Shown here piece after piece: positions 15,685 through 24,013 of a stretch of DNA of 43,809 nt. The notes under the pieces are model-generated. The model did not search any database, was not told where the DNA came from, and saw only the letters and a program-made list of their open reading frames with translations. The stretch spans positions 1 to 43,809 of the forward strand of contig RFGI01000071.1 in NCBI GenBank assembly GCA_003696725.1, given 5' to 3'. A program made the position numbers and the translations under genes. The stretch comes from Planctomycetota bacterium. GTDB lineage: Bacteria > Planctomycetota > Phycisphaerae > Phycisphaerales > UBA1924. Numbering within the stretch: position 1 is the stretch's first letter; every line of letters starts with the position of its first letter.

Positions 15685-17939
15685 GCGGCGTCGGCGCTCC
15701 CCGGGTCGGCGTGGACGCCGGCGACGGCCTGGACCAGGGCCCGCGAGCCCACGATCGAGTCGTCGACCGTGATCGGCTGCCGGCTCGAACCGACCGACGC
15801 GACGTGGAACGACGTGTGGCTGACGCTGCGCATGTAGTCGTCGGCCAGCGCCCGGTTGAAGACGGTCCCGGCGCACCGGCCCCCGATGTTCGCCAGGCGC
15901 GCCAGCGACGCCTGCACCAGGCGCGAGGACTGGCCCCGTGTCACCACCAGCACCGAGGCGTCCGACAGGGCGCACAGGAGGTTGCCCTCCAGGCTCCCCA
16001 TCAGGGGGCCCGTGTCGATGAGGATGACGGCGTACTCGTCGCGGAGCCGATCGAGAAGCCGCCCGGCGCGCTCGCGGGAGATGTTCTTGGGCTCGAACCC
16101 CTCGGTGGCGCCGGTGGGCATCGCGGCGAGGTTGGCCACGGGCGTGGCGTGGGCGCAGCCGGCGACCGGCTCGTCGAAGAGCGCCTCGCGCAGCCCGGGT
16201 TTGCCGTCGAACCGCAGCTGCTTGGTCACGCCGCGTCCGACGAGGTCCGCGTCGACGATCAGCGTGCGCTCGCCGGCGGCGGCGAAGGACATGCCCAGGG
16301 CCATGGTCAGGCTGGTCTTGCCCTCCCCGGCGCAAGCGCTGGTGATGGTGAAGGCGCGCCCCCGGCCGGCGTCGGCGCCGTGCTGGAGCTCGATCACGTT
16401 GCGGATCTGGTGGACGCTGATGGCGGCGAGCTCGTCCTGCTGCGGGTCGCCGGTGTCCAGATTGGGGAGGGTGCCCAAGAGCGGCACGCGGGCCGCGGGG
16501 CGCTCCAGGTCGTCGACGTACCGGCAGCGCGGGTTGAGCAGACCCATCAGGGCCACCAGCGCCACCCCGCCCCCGGCGCCGCCGAAGAACCCCGCCGCGG
16601 CGAGGACCAGCCGCTTGTCGCTCGCCGGCGCGATCGGCCGGTCTCCCCAGCTGGCGATGCTGACCCGGCCGGTGGCCTCCTCCTGCTGGCGCATCTCGAC
16701 GTTGAGCCGGTCCAGCGCCGTGCGGGCGTCGGTGAGCAGGCGCTCCTTGGTGGCGGCCTCCTCCTGAAGTCCTGAAATCACCCGGCGCCGCGTGGCGAGG
16801 AACTCCGCCTGTTCCTGGGCCTCGTCGCGCAGCCGCATGTAGCGAGCGCGCAGGGACTGGAGGTCATCGACGGACGCCTCGGCCAGCGCCGCGGCGGGCG
16901 CCCCGGGCGTGACGGTCCCGGCCAGGGCGTCGACGCGGTCGTCGATGCGCACCCGCAGCGCCGCGGCGCGGTCGCGCAACCGCACCACGTCGCGGTGGTT
17001 CGGCCCGTAGCCGGACTCGGCGAGCGTGGCCAGGTCGTTGTTGATGGCCCGCTCCTGGTTGAGCAGGTCGGCGAGGGCCTCGTCGGCGCGGGCCAGCGAC
17101 GCCTCCAGGGCGGCGCGTTCGCGGACCGGGTCGGGCAAGGCCGCGGGGGCGCCCTCGGCGCCGGCGGTGGCGTCGCCGCGCCGGGCCTGGACGGCCTGGG
17201 CCTCGGCGATGGCCAGGTCCACCTCGCGGATCTTGGCGTCCAGCGCCGCCAGTTCATCCACCGCGCGGGCGTGCAAGCGCGCCAGGTTGTCCACGCCGAA
17301 CTCCTCGGCGAGGGTGTTGATCTGGTCGCGCAGGCCGCGCAGTTCCGCCTGGAGCGTGGCCTGCTGCTCCTCGAGGATGCGCTGCCGCTCCATCCGCGAG
17401 CGCCCGCGCTCGTCGATGTACAGCCGCTTGTAGGCGCGGAGGACGGCGTTGAGCGACTCCTGGGCCAGGGTCGGGTCGGGCGTCGTCGAGGTCACCTGGA
17501 TGAGCTGGGCGCGCCGGCCCATCGACGTCTCGATCGAGCGCTCCAGCGCGCTGAGCCCCTTGACGCCGGTCGGCCAGCCCGCGCCGATCAGCCGCTCGTC
17601 CTGCATGGCCAGCTCCAGCACGCGCCGCGTGGTCACGAACTGGGCCTGCGCCGCCACGAACGACTCGAACATCGGCGGGATCTCGCTCTCCTCCGTCGGG
17701 TAGAGCACCTTGGGCGTCGCCGGCACGACCTGGATCAGCGCCTTGCTGGCGTACTCCGGCTTCATCACCGAATAGCCGGTGACGGCGCCCACGACGGCCA
17801 GCACGGCGGCGAGCGCCGCGGCCGCGACGTACCGCCCGCGCAGCAGCCGGTGGGCCAGCAGCAGAGGGTTCTCCGGCGCGCCGGACGCGGGCGCGTCCGG
17901 GATCAGGTCCAGCTCGGGGTACGGCGGTTGCTCAGCCAC
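15681..17939 (-). CDS. Wzz/Wzc-type polysaccharide co-polymerase with BY-kinase domain, 752 aa
   Basis: Controls chain length and export of the polymer from the inner membrane. Order of parts: cytosolic start, transmembrane helix (about 38-57), Wzz-like periplasmic region with long coiled coil (about 165-415), second helix (about 444-466) and a C-terminal P-loop kinase. The kinase shows Walker A SACAGEGKTS (534-543), Walker A' TLIVDAD (559-565) and Walker B VILIDTG (638-644). The C-terminal tail has one Tyr at most (ADDYMRS) instead of the usual Tyr cluster, so autophosphorylation control may differ. GTG start at 17939 has GGAGG upstream and overlaps the EpsI gene by 8 nt. The overlap with the sugar transferase is GTGA. 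Confidence 0.88.
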   Translation of the reverse strand: MAEQPPYPELDLIPDAPASGAPENPLLLAHRLLRGRYVAAAALAAVLAVVGAVTGYSVMKPEYASKALIQVVPATPKVLYPTEESEIPPMFESFVAAQAQFVTTRRVLELAMQDERLIGAGWPTGVKGLSALERSIETSMGRRAQLIQVTSTTPDPTLAQESLNAVLRAYKRLYIDERGRSRMERQRILEEQQATLQAELRGLRDQINTLAEEFGVDNLARLHARAVDELAALDAKIREVDLAIAEAQAVQARRGDATAGAEGAPAALPDPVRERAALEASLARADEALADLLNQERAINNDLATLAESGYGPNHRDVVRLRDRAAALRVRIDDRVDALAGTVTPGAPAAALAEASVDDLQSLRARYMRLRDEAQEQAEFLATRRRVISGLQEEAATKERLLTDARTALDRLNVEMRQQEEATGRVSIASWGDRPIAPASDKRLVLAAAGFFGGAGGGVALVALMGLLNPRCRYVDDLERPAARVPLLGTLPNLDTGDPQQDELAAISVHQIRNVIELQHGADAGRGRAFTITSACAGEGKTSLTMALGMSFAAAGERTLIVDADLVGRGVTKQLRFDGKPGLREALFDEPVAGCAHATPVANLAAMPTGATEGFEPKNISRERAGRLLDRLRDEYAVILIDTGPLMGSLEGNLLCALSDASVLVVTRGQSSRLVQASLARLANIGGRCAGTVFNRALADDYMRSVSHTSFHVASVGSSRQPITVDDSIVGSRALVQAVAGVHADPGSADAA

Positions 17940-18630
17940 GCTCGGCGCCTCCCGCGATGATCCGGATGACCGGCTCGATCGCCTGCACAAACTCCGCGGC
18001 GATCTCGCGCCGCTCGGCGGCGTCGAGGTCCCCGCCGCTGACGAGCTGGATCTGCGCCGCCCCGAGCCCGGCGCGATCCCGCCGGCGGCCCGCGGCGGTC
18101 ACCTCGCCGTAGGACGCGACCACGTCGCTCGGCCCGCCTGGTACGACGAAGAACCCGATCACGTTCATGGACTGCTCGAACCCGTCGCTGGTCCGGGTGA
18201 AGCTGTACTCGGTGGCCGGCACGGAACCCGCGCCAAGGGCGATGGACGTGTCCTTGCGGTCGACCTCGACCCAGCCGTGCGCCGGGTAGCACTTGGGCGG
18301 GTAGTGCCCGAGCATGTCGCGGGCGTCGCCGGTGTGGACCAGCAGCAAGGAGAACGCGCGCCCCGTCGCGGGGTCGGTGTACCGCCGCTGGAGCAGGACG
18401 TTCGGCCTGAGGATCTTGACCGCGGCGGGCGGGGCCTCGACGTCCCGCCCCACCCACCGGCCCACCTTGTACGGGATGCTCTCGGCGGCGCGGCGGACGG
18501 CGGCGCGGTACGCCTCGGCCCGGTCGGGGTTGACGGACGAGGCGCCGGCCGCGGCCATCATCGCGACCAGGAGCGCCGCCGACAGCGCCGGCGCCAGCCA
18601 CAGGATCGGACGGTCTTGGCCGGTCGCCAC
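17932..18630 (-). CDS. Exosortase-associated EpsI family protein, 232 aa
   Basis: EpsI-type proteins are found beside or fused to exosortases and are thought to act with them at the outer face of the inner membrane. This one has an N-terminal hydrophobic anchor (residues 9-30) and a periplasmic domain with the family hallmark YPPKCYPAHGW (residues 110-120), preceded by HTGDARDMLGH. The GTG at 18630 has GGAGGA just upstream and lies 2 nt after the exosortase stop. The open frame continues upstream inside the exosortase gene, but that part is a shadow. Placement directly after the exosortase supports the call. Confidence 0.85.
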   Translation of the reverse strand: MATGQDRPILWLAPALSAALLVAMMAAAGASSVNPDRAEAYRAAVRRAAESIPYKVGRWVGRDVEAPPAAVKILRPNVLLQRRYTDPATGRAFSLLLVHTGDARDMLGHYPPKCYPAHGWVEVDRKDTSIALGAGSVPATEYSFTRTSDGFEQSMNVIGFFVVPGGPSDVVASYGEVTAAGRRRDRAGLGAAQIQLVSGGDLDAAERREIAAEFVQAIEPVIRIIAGGAERG

Positions 18631-18632
18631 GC

Positions 18633-19499
18633 TCAGTCCTCCGCCACCGCGTAGGGGGCGATCGGGACCTCCAGCCAGCGCAGGAGGGCCAGCGTCGCCC
18701 ACAGGATGCCCAGGGCCACGAACAGCATGGCCCAGCCGCTCAGGTCGTGAAACAGCTCCGCCGTGTTGAGGTCGGAGTACCCGTAGAACAGCACCGTCGG
18801 CGCCAGACGCAGCACGTTGCACACGATCGCCACGATCGGGCTCACCGCCAGCAGCACAACCCGCACGCTCTGCCGCATCGGGACCGAGAACACGAAGGCG
18901 TACGTCACGATCGCCAGCGCCGCGACCATGCGCATGCCGTTGCACGCCTCGGCGACGGCGACCTGGTGCTCATTGATGACCAGCACGTTCCCGGTCCGGA
19001 CCACGGGCACGCCGAAGAGCTCCAGCCCGAACGACGTCACCTGGGCCGTCACCTGCTGCAACGGGCCCGCGACGGCCTGCCGGATGAACCCGGGCACGGG
19101 CACCAGGAACGCCAGCGCCGCGAACGCGGGCAGGAACCGGATCACCATCGGGACCCCGATCACCGTCACCACGGCGCCGACCAGCGCCGCGACGGCGCCG
19201 GCGTGCTCCAGCGCCAGGTGGCCCTGCCGGTAGCCGAACTCCGCCAGCGCCCACCCCGCCGCGATCGCCGCGGGCCCGGCGAACGACCACCCTGGCCGCA
19301 CGAACCGGAGCCGCTCGCGCCGCACCCAGAACAGCCACGCCGCCACGATCGGCGCCAGCAGCACGTGCGACTGCTCCTCGTCGCGCAGCGCCACCGTGAA
19401 AATGTCCAGCCACGTCCGCCACGTCGCGGCCACGGCCAGCGCCATCAGCCCCATCATCAGCGCGCCGTCGCTGAAGCGCCACGCCCGGCGGTCGATCAT
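18633..19499 (-). CDS. Exosortase (EpsH/Xrt family), 288 aa
   Basis: Multi-pass inner membrane transpeptidase-like enzyme that cleaves PEP-CTERM signals of exported proteins. The sequence has about eight hydrophobic helices and the family catalytic set: Cys186 in AEACNGMR, Arg231 in CNVLRLAP and His251 in LFHDLSGW. Asp/Glu-Glu near residues 40-42 with SHVLLAP is also typical of the N-terminal loop. ATG at 19499 overlaps the upstream stop as ATGA. It is followed by EpsI at 2 nt. Six candidate substrates with VP[LAT]P signals lie at 1412-8821. The exact exosortase subtype cannot be named without profile models. Confidence 0.95.
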   Translation of the reverse strand: MIDRRAWRFSDGALMMGLMALAVAATWRTWLDIFTVALRDEEQSHVLLAPIVAAWLFWVRRERLRFVRPGWSFAGPAAIAAGWALAEFGYRQGHLALEHAGAVAALVGAVVTVIGVPMVIRFLPAFAALAFLVPVPGFIRQAVAGPLQQVTAQVTSFGLELFGVPVVRTGNVLVINEHQVAVAEACNGMRMVAALAIVTYAFVFSVPMRQSVRVVLLAVSPIVAIVCNVLRLAPTVLFYGYSDLNTAELFHDLSGWAMLFVALGILWATLALLRWLEVPIAPYAVAED

Positions 19500-20419
19500 C
19501 GCGCGTCCTCCGCCTCGAGGGGCATCCTAGCCGCCAGGTCCGGGTCCCCGGCCGGCGCGCCGTCGACGCACGCCGCGCCCGCGTCGATCGCCGCCCCGGG
19601 CGCGACCACCGACCGAGCCACCACCGCGCCGGCGCCAACCCTCGCGCCGGGCATCACCACCGACTCGAGGATCACCGCGGACGGGTCCACCTCGGCTCGC
19701 GACGAGACCACGCGCCACGGCTCGCCCGCCGGCGCGTGCGCCCGCGCCACCCAGAGCAGGTCCTCGCGCGTCCGCACCGCGGGCGCCCCGACGCCGGCGA
19801 ACGTATGCACGTAGACGCCCAACCCCGCGTCGATCACCTTTGCGAGCCACTGCTCCTTCAGGTCCATGAATCCCTTCGCCGGAACCAGGCTCAGCGCCTC
19901 GGCGGACGCCAGGTACACACCCGCGGGCGAGCCGTCGGCCTGGCGGGCGACGGTGACGGCGGCGCCGCGCTCGGCGTGCTCGCGGATCAGCGGGATCAGC
20001 GACGCGCCGAGCCAGCGGTTGGTCTCGGCGATCAGCGTGACGCCGGACGTAACGAACGAGTCGGCGACGTCCCGGGCGACGCCCGCCGGCCCGCGGTACT
20101 GCCCGGACTCGCTGACGAACACGACCCGCGCCCGGCCGATGGGTCTGGGCGTCTGAGCGGCGTCGCGCGACCGATCGAACACCACGCGCACCTCCAGGTC
20201 GGCGTCCTCGCCGCAGGCCCGGGCCAGTTCGTTCAAGCGCTCAACCCAACGCGCCAGGAGCGAGGTCGTCCCATCGGGCGCCAGCCACAGGGGGTGCACG
20301 CCGGTCGCCGCCGCCAGGGGCGCGGGCTTGAGCCCGCCGGCGAGCAGGATCACGCCCGGCGCCGGGACGCAACACCTCCCCCCGCACAGCGCCGGGCTGG
20401 CCACGCCCCGCTCATCCAT
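19496..20419 (-). CDS. Degenerate nucleotidyltransferase-like protein with C-terminal beta-helix repeats, 307 aa
   Basis: The fold looks like a sugar-nucleotide transferase: VILLAGGLK near residue 23 starts like the NTP-binding loop, and the C-terminus (about 250-290) has hexapeptide-type turns such as VDPSAVILESVVMPGARVGA, as in GlmU- or GDP-mannose pyrophosphorylase-like proteins. However, the canonical GxGTRLxPLT is replaced by GGLKPAPLAAATGVHPLW, without the Arg, so catalysis is doubtful. It overlaps the cupin gene by 8 nt and the exosortase by ATGA. It may be a regulatory or noncatalytic paralogue, or an enzyme with a different donor. The name is by fold resemblance only. Confidence 0.6.
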   Translation of the reverse strand: MDERGVASPALCGGRCCVPAPGVILLAGGLKPAPLAAATGVHPLWLAPDGTTSLLARWVERLNELARACGEDADLEVRVVFDRSRDAAQTPRPIGRARVVFVSESGQYRGPAGVARDVADSFVTSGVTLIAETNRWLGASLIPLIREHAERGAAVTVARQADGSPAGVYLASAEALSLVPAKGFMDLKEQWLAKVIDAGLGVYVHTFAGVGAPAVRTREDLLWVARAHAPAGEPWRVVSSRAEVDPSAVILESVVMPGARVGAGAVVARSVVAPGAAIDAGAACVDGAPAGDPDLAARMPLEAEDAR

Positions 20420-20906
20420 GGCGCACGGCCCAGGGGAACCCGGGGACGCTGTCGTACGGCCGGCGCTGTTCGTCGGGCTCGGCCGGGTTGTAGGCGTGCG
20501 TGACGTAATACAGCAGGCCCGCGGGTTCGCACCCCACGGTGGCGGCGCCGTGCCACAGGCCGGGCGGGATGACCAGGACGCCCGGGGCCTTCTCGCCCAG
20601 GACGGCCAGCCAGGCCCACGGCTCACCGTCGCGCCACACGCCCGCCTTGATGTGCCCCCGCACGCACAGCCAGAAGTCGGTCTGCTTCGCGTGCCGGTGC
20701 CAGGCCTTGACCACGCCCGGGTGCTGGCACGAGAAGTTGATCTGCCCCTCGGGCCCCAGGGCGCCCGTGAGCAGGTTCATGATCGACCAGCCACGGTCGT
20801 CGGCGTAGACCGACGCGGGGCAGAGGACCGGCTCGTTCGTCTCGAGCGCCATGGCGCACGCGGCGGCGGCGCCGTCGGCGCAGACGGTGGGGGTGCGGGT
20901 CTGCAT
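20412..20906 (-). CDS. RmlC-like cupin, dTDP-sugar 3,5-epimerase family, 164 aa
   Basis: Cupin fold protein related to dTDP-4-dehydrorhamnose 3,5-epimerase. Seen: YADDRGW near residue 35, QINFSCQHPGVVKAWHRH (about 55-72), QTDFWLCVRG, PPGLWHG and a C-terminal YNPAEPDEQRRPYDS. This matches the divergent subgroup with GV(V/I)KAWHRH instead of the GLHYQ of classical RmlC. It is shorter than RmlC (about 180 residues). As no other rmlC is seen, it may fill that step, or it may act on another dTDP-sugar. The ATG at 20906 shares one base with the upstream TGA. Confidence 0.75.
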   Translation of the reverse strand: MQTRTPTVCADGAAAACAMALETNEPVLCPASVYADDRGWSIMNLLTGALGPEGQINFSCQHPGVVKAWHRHAKQTDFWLCVRGHIKAGVWRDGEPWAWLAVLGEKAPGVLVIPPGLWHGAATVGCEPAGLLYYVTHAYNPAEPDEQRRPYDSVPGFPWAVRHG

Positions 20907-22132
20907 CAGGTCGGCTCCCGTGACGCCGGGGTGATCCCCAGCGCCGCCAGCCGGGCCAGCACGGCGTCGGCCTTGGCGTCCCAGGTCTGGTCGCGCACGC
21001 GCCGCCGGCGCGCCTCGGCGTCGCCGGGGTCGTCCAGCGCCCCCCGGACCTGGCGCGCGAACGCCTCGGGCGTGTCCGCGACGCGCACCAGCCCCTCGTA
21101 ATGCTTCAATTCATAAAACGGCGTGGTGACGATCGGCCGGCCGACGGCGAGGTACTCCTTGAGCTTCACCGGGTTGCACGCGTCGATCCACTTGCTCCGG
21201 TTCCACGGCATGATCAGCGCGTCGCACGCCGCCATGTACCCGGCCACGTCCCCGTACGGCTTCTGCCCGAGGAGCCGGACGTTGGGCGCGTCGCACCAGC
21301 CCTCGGGCAGGCTGCACGCGCCGACCAGCGCGAACGTGACGTCCGGCAGCGCCCGCGCAACCGACAGGAACAACGCCGGGTCGAAGGTGTGGCTGTCGAT
21401 CCCGCCGACGAAGCCCACGCGCGGGCGGCGCAGGGCGGCGATGTCCTCGGGGTATGCGCGGCTCATCCCGGCGTTGATGAAGCGGTCGGCGTCGACGCCG
21501 TGGTCCGCGTAGAACGCCTCGCGGCAGGCGCGGGACTCGTCCTCGTAGAGGCGCGAGGCGCAGAACACGGTCAGGTCCGCGCGGGCCTTGAGATCGCGGT
21601 CGAAGCCCGCGATGAGGTCGGGATCGACGCCGGCGAACTGCTCGTAGCGGTCGGTCCGCTGGTAGACGACGGCCGCCGGCCCGAGCCGGTCCAGCGCCGT
21701 CACCGCCGGCGGGCACGCGACCCAGACCAGCGGGCGCGTCACGCCCGCGGCCCGCGCCGCCCGGCGAACCTGCCACGGCAGCAGCGCCGCGTTGACCCGC
21801 CGGCCCGGCCGGCCCGGCGCGGCCAGGGGGCTGTAGACCGTGAACCCGGGCTCGACCCGGACGCGCCCGCGGCGGAGGCTCCGGGCCTTGCGCGCCACGC
21901 GCGTCAGGAACATGGCGCCCTCGGCGATCCGCGGCGTGCGCATCCCGATCGAGTTGATGTACAGCACCGGCGCCCGCGGCGCGATCCGGCGCATCATCTG
22001 CATGTCGTAGTGCCCGCGGTTGTGGTACCACCAGTCCTCCCCGCCGAAACAGATCACGCCGTCGAACTGGCGCGTGCGCGCCGGTGAGGCGGCGGGGGTC
22101 GGCGCGGCGGGGGTGGTCATGGTCGTGGTCAT
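20906..22132 (-). CDS. Glycosyltransferase, GT-B fold (GT4-like), 408 aa
   Basis: Cytosolic or membrane-associated enzyme adding one sugar to the lipid-linked repeat unit. The N-terminal half begins with FDGVICFGGEDWWYHNRGH and holds VYQRTDRYEQF (about residue 160). The C-terminal donor-binding half has VGFVGGIDSHTFD, LLGQKPYGDVAGYMAACDAL and PVKLKEYLAVGRPIV (about 318-332), the E-containing motif of GT4 proteins. Donor and acceptor cannot be read from sequence. ATG at 22132 lies 4 nt past the dehydrogenase stop. Confidence 0.85.
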   Translation of the reverse strand: MTTTMTTPAAPTPAASPARTRQFDGVICFGGEDWWYHNRGHYDMQMMRRIAPRAPVLYINSIGMRTPRIAEGAMFLTRVARKARSLRRGRVRVEPGFTVYSPLAAPGRPGRRVNAALLPWQVRRAARAAGVTRPLVWVACPPAVTALDRLGPAAVVYQRTDRYEQFAGVDPDLIAGFDRDLKARADLTVFCASRLYEDESRACREAFYADHGVDADRFINAGMSRAYPEDIAALRRPRVGFVGGIDSHTFDPALFLSVARALPDVTFALVGACSLPEGWCDAPNVRLLGQKPYGDVAGYMAACDALIMPWNRSKWIDACNPVKLKEYLAVGRPIVTTPFYELKHYEGLVRVADTPEAFARQVRGALDDPGDAEARRRRVRDQTWDAKADAVLARLAALGITPASREPT

Positions 22133-22136
22133 CGCG

Positions 22137-23531
22137 TCAGGCCCGGACCAGCCGATCGCCCAGCGCGTCCGCCCAGGGCCGCATCGCGTCGCGCGTGTCC
22201 ACGACGAGGCGCGCGTGCTCGGCGATCGCCGCGTAGTCGAAGGCCTTGTGCGCCGTGGCGATCAGCACGCAGTCGTAGGACGCCAGCGCCTCGGGCGTCG
22301 GCTCGACGGCCGTCATGCCCAGGTCGTGCTTGCGCACCGGCAGGGCCCGGGGCACGTGCGGGTCGGCGTAGTCCACCTCGGCGCCGAGGTCGCGCAGCCG
22401 CTGGATCAGTTCGAAGGAGGGGCTCTCGCGGGTGTCGTCGATGTCCGGCTTGTAGGCCAGGCCCAGGACCAGGACGCGCGAGCCGCGCACCGCCCGGCCG
22501 CGCTCGTTGAGCGCCAGGGCCGTCTTGTGCACAACGTACTCGGGCATCGCCGTGTTGACCTCGCCGGCCAGTTCGATGAAGCGCGTGGGCCGGCCGACCT
22601 CCTTGGCCTTCCACGTCAGGTAGAAGGGGTCGATGGGGATGCAGTGCCCCCCGAGCCCGGGGCCGGGATAGAACGGCATGAACCCGAAGGGCTTGGTCGA
22701 CGCCGCCCGGATCACCTCCCACACGTCCACGCCCATCTCCGAAAGCACGACCTTCATCTCGTTGACCAGGGCGATGTTGACGGCCCGGAAGATGTTCTCC
22801 AGCAGTTTGGCCGCCTCGGCGACCTCGGCGCTGGCCACCGCGCAGACCGTCTCGACGCCGATCGCGTACAGGCTCGCGGCCAGTTGCGTGCTGGTCTCGT
22901 CGAGCCCGCCGACGACTTTGGGGATGGTGCGTGTGGTGTGGATCGCGTTGCCGGGGTCCTCGCGCTCCGGGGAGAAGGCAAGGAAGAAGTCACGCCCGGG
23001 GGTCAGGTCGTGCGCCCGCTCGCCGGCGCCCTCCAGGATCGCGCCGAGGAACTCGCCGCGCGTCGTGCCGGGATAGGTGGTCGATTCCAGCACCACCAGC
23101 TGCCCCCGGCGCAGCGATCGGCCCACGGCCCGGCCGGCGCCCTCGACGTACGACAGGTCGGGCTCGCGGTGCGGGCCCAGAGGCGTCGGCACGCACACGA
23201 GGATCGCGTCGGCTTCGCCCAGCCGGCCCATGTCGGTCGTCGCGCTGAACCGGTCGCTGCCCGAGAGGTCGTCGACGAGCGACTGGCCCAGGTGCTCGAG
23301 GTATTGCTCGCCGCGGTCCAGGGCCTCGATCTTGGCCGGGTCGATGTCGAAGCCGATGACGCGCAGCCCGCCCCGGTGCAGGGCGTGGGCCGCGGGCAGC
23401 CCGACGTACCCCAGCCCGATCACGCCGACGACGGCGGTCTGGTCCGCCAGGCGCTGCGCCAGCGTCTGGGCCGCGGACCCGGCGCCGGTGTGGTTCATCT
23501 CGGCCACGGCCGATCCTCTCGTCTGGCTCAC
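22137..23531 (-). CDS. Nucleotide-sugar 6-dehydrogenase (UDP-HexNAc/UDP-glucose dehydrogenase family), 464 aa
   Basis: NAD-dependent two-step oxidation of a UDP-sugar to the uronic acid. Seen: Rossmann GVIGLGYVGLP (residues 36-46), VPTPL, ESTTYPGTT, FSPERE (186-191), KLLENIFRAVNIALVNE (242-258), catalytic Cys297 in GLGGHCIPIDPFYL, and NTAMPEYV. The GHCIPIDP block and overall pattern resemble WbpA/TviB-type UDP-N-acetylhexosamine dehydrogenases more than classical UDP-glucose dehydrogenase (Ugd), but substrate choice is an inference. GTG start at 23531 has GGGAGGG upstream and overlaps the PssE stop as GTGA; ATG at codon 12 is an alternative start. PssDE next door often transfers glucuronic acid, which would fit this enzyme. 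Confidence 0.93.
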   Translation of the reverse strand: MSQTRGSAVAEMNHTGAGSAAQTLAQRLADQTAVVGVIGLGYVGLPAAHALHRGGLRVIGFDIDPAKIEALDRGEQYLEHLGQSLVDDLSGSDRFSATTDMGRLGEADAILVCVPTPLGPHREPDLSYVEGAGRAVGRSLRRGQLVVLESTTYPGTTRGEFLGAILEGAGERAHDLTPGRDFFLAFSPEREDPGNAIHTTRTIPKVVGGLDETSTQLAASLYAIGVETVCAVASAEVAEAAKLLENIFRAVNIALVNEMKVVLSEMGVDVWEVIRAASTKPFGFMPFYPGPGLGGHCIPIDPFYLTWKAKEVGRPTRFIELAGEVNTAMPEYVVHKTALALNERGRAVRGSRVLVLGLAYKPDIDDTRESPSFELIQRLRDLGAEVDYADPHVPRALPVRKHDLGMTAVEPTPEALASYDCVLIATAHKAFDYAAIAEHARLVVDTRDAMRPWADALGDRLVRA

Positions 23532-24013
23532 GGTCCCTCCCCGTGGATGAATCCCCGGATGGCGTCCAATAACTCGTCCGAGGCGCAGCCTCGGATCGAG
23601 CCGGTCCCGGACATCTCATCGATCCGATCAAGCAGGTCCGTCAACTGGTTCTCGTCGTAGGCGGCGCGCACCCGGCCCAGGGCCTCCAGCCGGCGGGCCG
23701 TGGCGACCTGGTGGTCGTTGCGGGTCTCGCGCAGGTCCCCCCGCCGGGGCAGGACCACGATCGGCTTGCCCATCTCCAGCGCCGTCAGGATCGACCCCAT
23801 CCCCGCGTGGGCGACGATCGCCCGGGCGCCGGCGACCCGCTCGCGGAACCGCGGCGGGTCCAGGAACCGCTCGTGCTCGATGTGCGCCGGGCGCCAGTCC
23901 GTCGGCCCGATCTGGGCGAAGACGTCCCGCCGGCCGCGCGCCTGCGCCCAGGCGTCCACCGCCCGCACCAGCCGGTCGAACGGCATCTGCGCTCCCACCG
24001 TCACGAAGATCAC
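23528..24013 (-). CDS. PssE/Alg13-like glycosyltransferase catalytic subunit, 161 aa
   Basis: One half of a split GT-B enzyme (GT28 C-terminal type); it binds the nucleotide sugar and works with the membrane-binding PssD half. Seen: VIFVTVGAQMPFDRLVRAVD at the very N-terminus and IVAHAGMGSILTALEMGKPI followed by VVLPR (about 88-112), the donor-binding motif. GTG at 24013 overlaps the pssD stop as GTGA, as expected for a tightly coupled pair. In rhizobia and streptococci such pairs add glucuronic acid or galactose; the sugar here is unknown. Confidence 0.9.
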   Translation of the reverse strand: MIFVTVGAQMPFDRLVRAVDAWAQARGRRDVFAQIGPTDWRPAHIEHERFLDPPRFRERVAGARAIVAHAGMGSILTALEMGKPIVVLPRRGDLRETRNDHQVATARRLEALGRVRAAYDENQLTDLLDRIDEMSGTGSIRGCASDELLDAIRGFIHGEGP

